Position numbers and translations under genes: made by a program
Notes under the pieces: generated by a model
The model's database searches: none
Told to the model about the DNA's origin: nothing
Seen by the model: the letters and a program-made list of their open reading frames with translations, nothing else
Assembly: GCF_025118155.1 (NCBI RefSeq)
Contig: NW_026251392.1
Location: 186,001 to 250,000 of the forward strand
Length of the DNA stretch: 64,000 nt
Source: Cokeromyces recurvatus
Taxonomy: Eukaryota > Mucoromycota > Mucoromycetes > Mucorales > Mucoraceae
Direction of reading: 5' to 3'
Part shown: positions 62,401-64,000 of the stretch, one piece after another
How the letters are laid out: the number at the start of each line of letters is the position of its first letter
How positions within the stretch are numbered: the first letter of the stretch is position 1

Positions 62401-63106
62401 CTTCCTGCCTTGCTCTCTGCTGTATTGAAAAGACTTCAAAGTAAGAAGAGAGGAGATACAATTGTATTTGATAAATTTACTCGTAACTTTACCTTATGGA
62501 TGTGTCGTTTCTTCTTACTTGAAGCTTCAGGTGGACCTGATATGATCATTAAAGTGTATGAAGCCTTACAGCCTGGGTAAATAATTATATTGAATAATGT
62601 ACACACATACATATTAATATTGATCAACCAATAGACTTTTCGGACAAATCATGAAATTATTTGTTCTTCCCGATTTAAGCAAATTAAGTAAGCCTATTGA
62701 TCGTAGATTAGGCAGTTTTGGCGTGACATGCTTATTGACAAAGTCAGATGCCATGTTGCAATCACCTTATGTGAATCAGCTTTGGAGTGAATCCTTAATG
62801 GCTTTATTAGCTTTATTGGAATTACCAGCCTCTGTGGATACAGAAGGACCTGATGAATTTTATACACTTGATATTGAGGAAGGGGGCTATCAAACCGCAT
62901 TTGCCAAGTTGGCTACAAGTAGTCCAATCGTAGACGATCCTACTACTCACTTGCCTCCTTGCCCTGTCTTTTTAGTTCAACAAATCATGGCTATGCCAAC
63001 TGAAAAACGACACATTATTAAGACTTTAGTAACCCAATCTCCAGAAGCTTCTCAATGTCTACCTAAATATTTCCAAAGCGCAAATATTTCTTTGGATCAA
63101 TTGTAA
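59445..63106 (+). CDS. CSE1: Exportin-2 / importin-alpha re-exporter CSE1 (CAS)
   Basis: Karyopherin that returns importin-alpha to the cytoplasm with Ran-GTP. Twelve exons (59445-59523, 59597-59742, 59799-59969, 60036-60115, 60165-60255, 60310-60675, 60742-60871, 60953-61018, 61077-61560, 61643-62311, 62382-62576, 62635-63106) give about 982 residues, close to the 960-971 of known members. The importin-beta N-terminal domain shows MAGAVYFKNYIKRHW; later landmarks are FPEKWTTLLP, NPIEYIRRDLEGSD, the RRAAADFIRGLMERFE block and YVVYTYAAIAIERIL. HEAT repeats fill the length. No frame break was found when all exons are joined. Confidence 0.93.
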
Positions 63107-63314
63107 TAACTCTTTTTTTTTTAAGAAAAAAAAAATAATAATAATACACAAACAGTCTTACATAATATTAGCGAAATAAAATAATTTTCGTATGTTTATA
63201 CTACTGCTGTCTTCGTGACGTGTTTGGCTTCATTTTAAAAATATTTTTTTTTTTAAACGCGACTTTTCTGTTCCTTTTTTTATTATTATTATTATTATTT
63301 AATGCTGAAGTATC
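63107..63314. promoter_or_regulatory. Promoter region of the CAC2-like gene
   Basis: About 210 bp between CSE1 and the next start, with T runs near 63244-63255 and ATT repeats near 63281-63300. The ATG at 63302 meets a stop after seven codons and is probably not used. Confidence 0.4.
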
Positions 63315-64000
63315 ATGCTTGCTAAGACACTTGAAATTAATTGGCATGATGGACAAGCCATATATTCTGTAGATTTTTCACCTGATGGTACACGTTACGC
63401 AACAGCTGGTGCAGACAATTCTGTTAGAGTAAATTATAGTATAGATTATTTAAGAAAAAAAAAAATGTTAATGTATACCCTTTATATATAAATATATATA
63501 TTTATATGTATATAGATTTGGAGCATTCAAAAACGGTCTGATAATGTATTATTAACCAACAACAATGGAGTTCATGTAGAAAAAAAAAATAAACAACTTG
63601 TTGATTCTTTACCTGTCAATATTGATTTTTTATCTGAATTAAGACGACATTCTTCACCTGTCAATGTTGTTCGATTTTCTCCTCGTGGTGATTATCTTGC
63701 CTCTGCAGGCGATGGTAAAAATTAAAATATATATACATCTATATCTATTTCTATTCATCTTTCAAATCTGTTATTTTGATGAACTAAATGTATATTTTAT
63801 TATATCCTATTCCATTTATGTATGTATATATATTTATTAGATGCATGTATTATATTATGGAAATTATCACCTTCAAAAGAGTCCAATTTTGGTAATGAAT
63901 ATAGTGATTATGAAAAGGAAACTTGGACTGTAGTCCATATGTTCTAGTAAGTTATCATTCATATTCATAGGGTCTATGTATGTATGTATGTATTCATATT
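63315..64000 (+). CDS. CAC2: WD40 protein, chromatin assembly factor 1 p60/Cac2-like (partial)
   Basis: Histone chaperone subunit that deposits H3-H4 behind replication forks. The gene runs off the window. Visible exons are 63315-63428, 63516-63714 and 63841 to about 63946, where a GTAAGT intron begins. The first WD repeat reads [33 protein letters not shown], and the second [33 protein letters not shown]. The insertion between them ([11 protein letters not shown] to SELRRH) and the start [13 protein letters not shown] are the Cac2/CHAF1B layout, which separates it from other WD40 proteins. A short frame at 63302 was not used because it stops at once. Confidence 0.8.

Noticed and set aside
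63302..63325. Upstream ATG as start of the CAC2-like gene
   Set aside because: The frame stops after seven codons; the ATG at 63315 opens the conserved WD40 sequence.

Overview
The window looks like nuclear DNA of an AT-rich early-diverging fungus, most likely of the Mucoromycota. This is inference, not a species call. The evidence: short GT-AG introns (mostly 50-110 nt, often with a CTAAC-like branch site) interrupt nearly every gene; intergenic DNA is full of A/T homopolymers up to 41 nt; and the gene set is plainly fungal (NOP6, CBP6/UQCC2, TGL2-type lipase, GPR1/FUN34 carrier, Cdc15/Hof1-type F-BAR protein). There are no bacterial operons, insertion sequences or CRISPR arrays. I rebuilt 26 protein genes by joining exons in frame at GT...AG boundaries; boundaries were read by eye.

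Layout. 0.5-5.5 kb: respiratory-chain genes NDUFA12 (complex I), UQCC2/CBP6 (complex III assembly) and SURF1 (complex IV assembly), with an unidentified membrane protein and the ribosome-biogenesis protein NOP6. 5.6-9.2 kb: a vezatin/Inp2-type myosin-binding membrane protein and a C2H2 finger regulator, both on the minus strand. 11.4-18 kb: a SEC14-type lipid transfer protein, a type II membrane glycosyltransferase-like protein and a GPR1/FUN34 acetate-type carrier. 18.8-20.5 kb: a TPR protein. 23.5-25.2 kb: a ZIP zinc transporter with a histidine-rich N-terminus. 25.7-33.3 kb: SMC4 (condensin) and an F-BAR/SH3 cytokinesis-type protein diverging from one short promoter region. 33.6-41.2 kb: a secreted cysteine-containing protein, ribosomal protein eL20, an F-box/LRR protein, a SET/MYND protein and a TGL2-type lipase. 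43.1-49.3 kb: AMP deaminase, then Ku80 convergent to it. 51.4-57.4 kb: an unidentified protein, a secreted HQxxH metalloprotease-like protein and a second F-box/LRR protein. 59.4 kb to the end: exportin CSE1 and the start of the CAF-1 WD40 subunit, cut by the window edge.

How the genes relate. Most are unrelated housekeeping neighbours, as expected in a fungal chromosome arm. Two groupings stand out: the respiratory cluster at the left end, and the SMC4/F-BAR pair, both cell-division genes. The strongest biological point is that Ku80 keeps a C-terminal Ku_PK_bind-like region and ends in an acidic DDLEDML tail, the arrangement known from DNA-PKcs-dependent organisms rather than yeasts. Large gene-poor intervals (9.2-11.4, 20.5-23.5, 41.2-43.1, 49.3-51.4 and 57.4-59.4 kb) hold only tracts, microsatellites and several perfect inverted repeats that may mark unannotated RNAs or regulatory sites.
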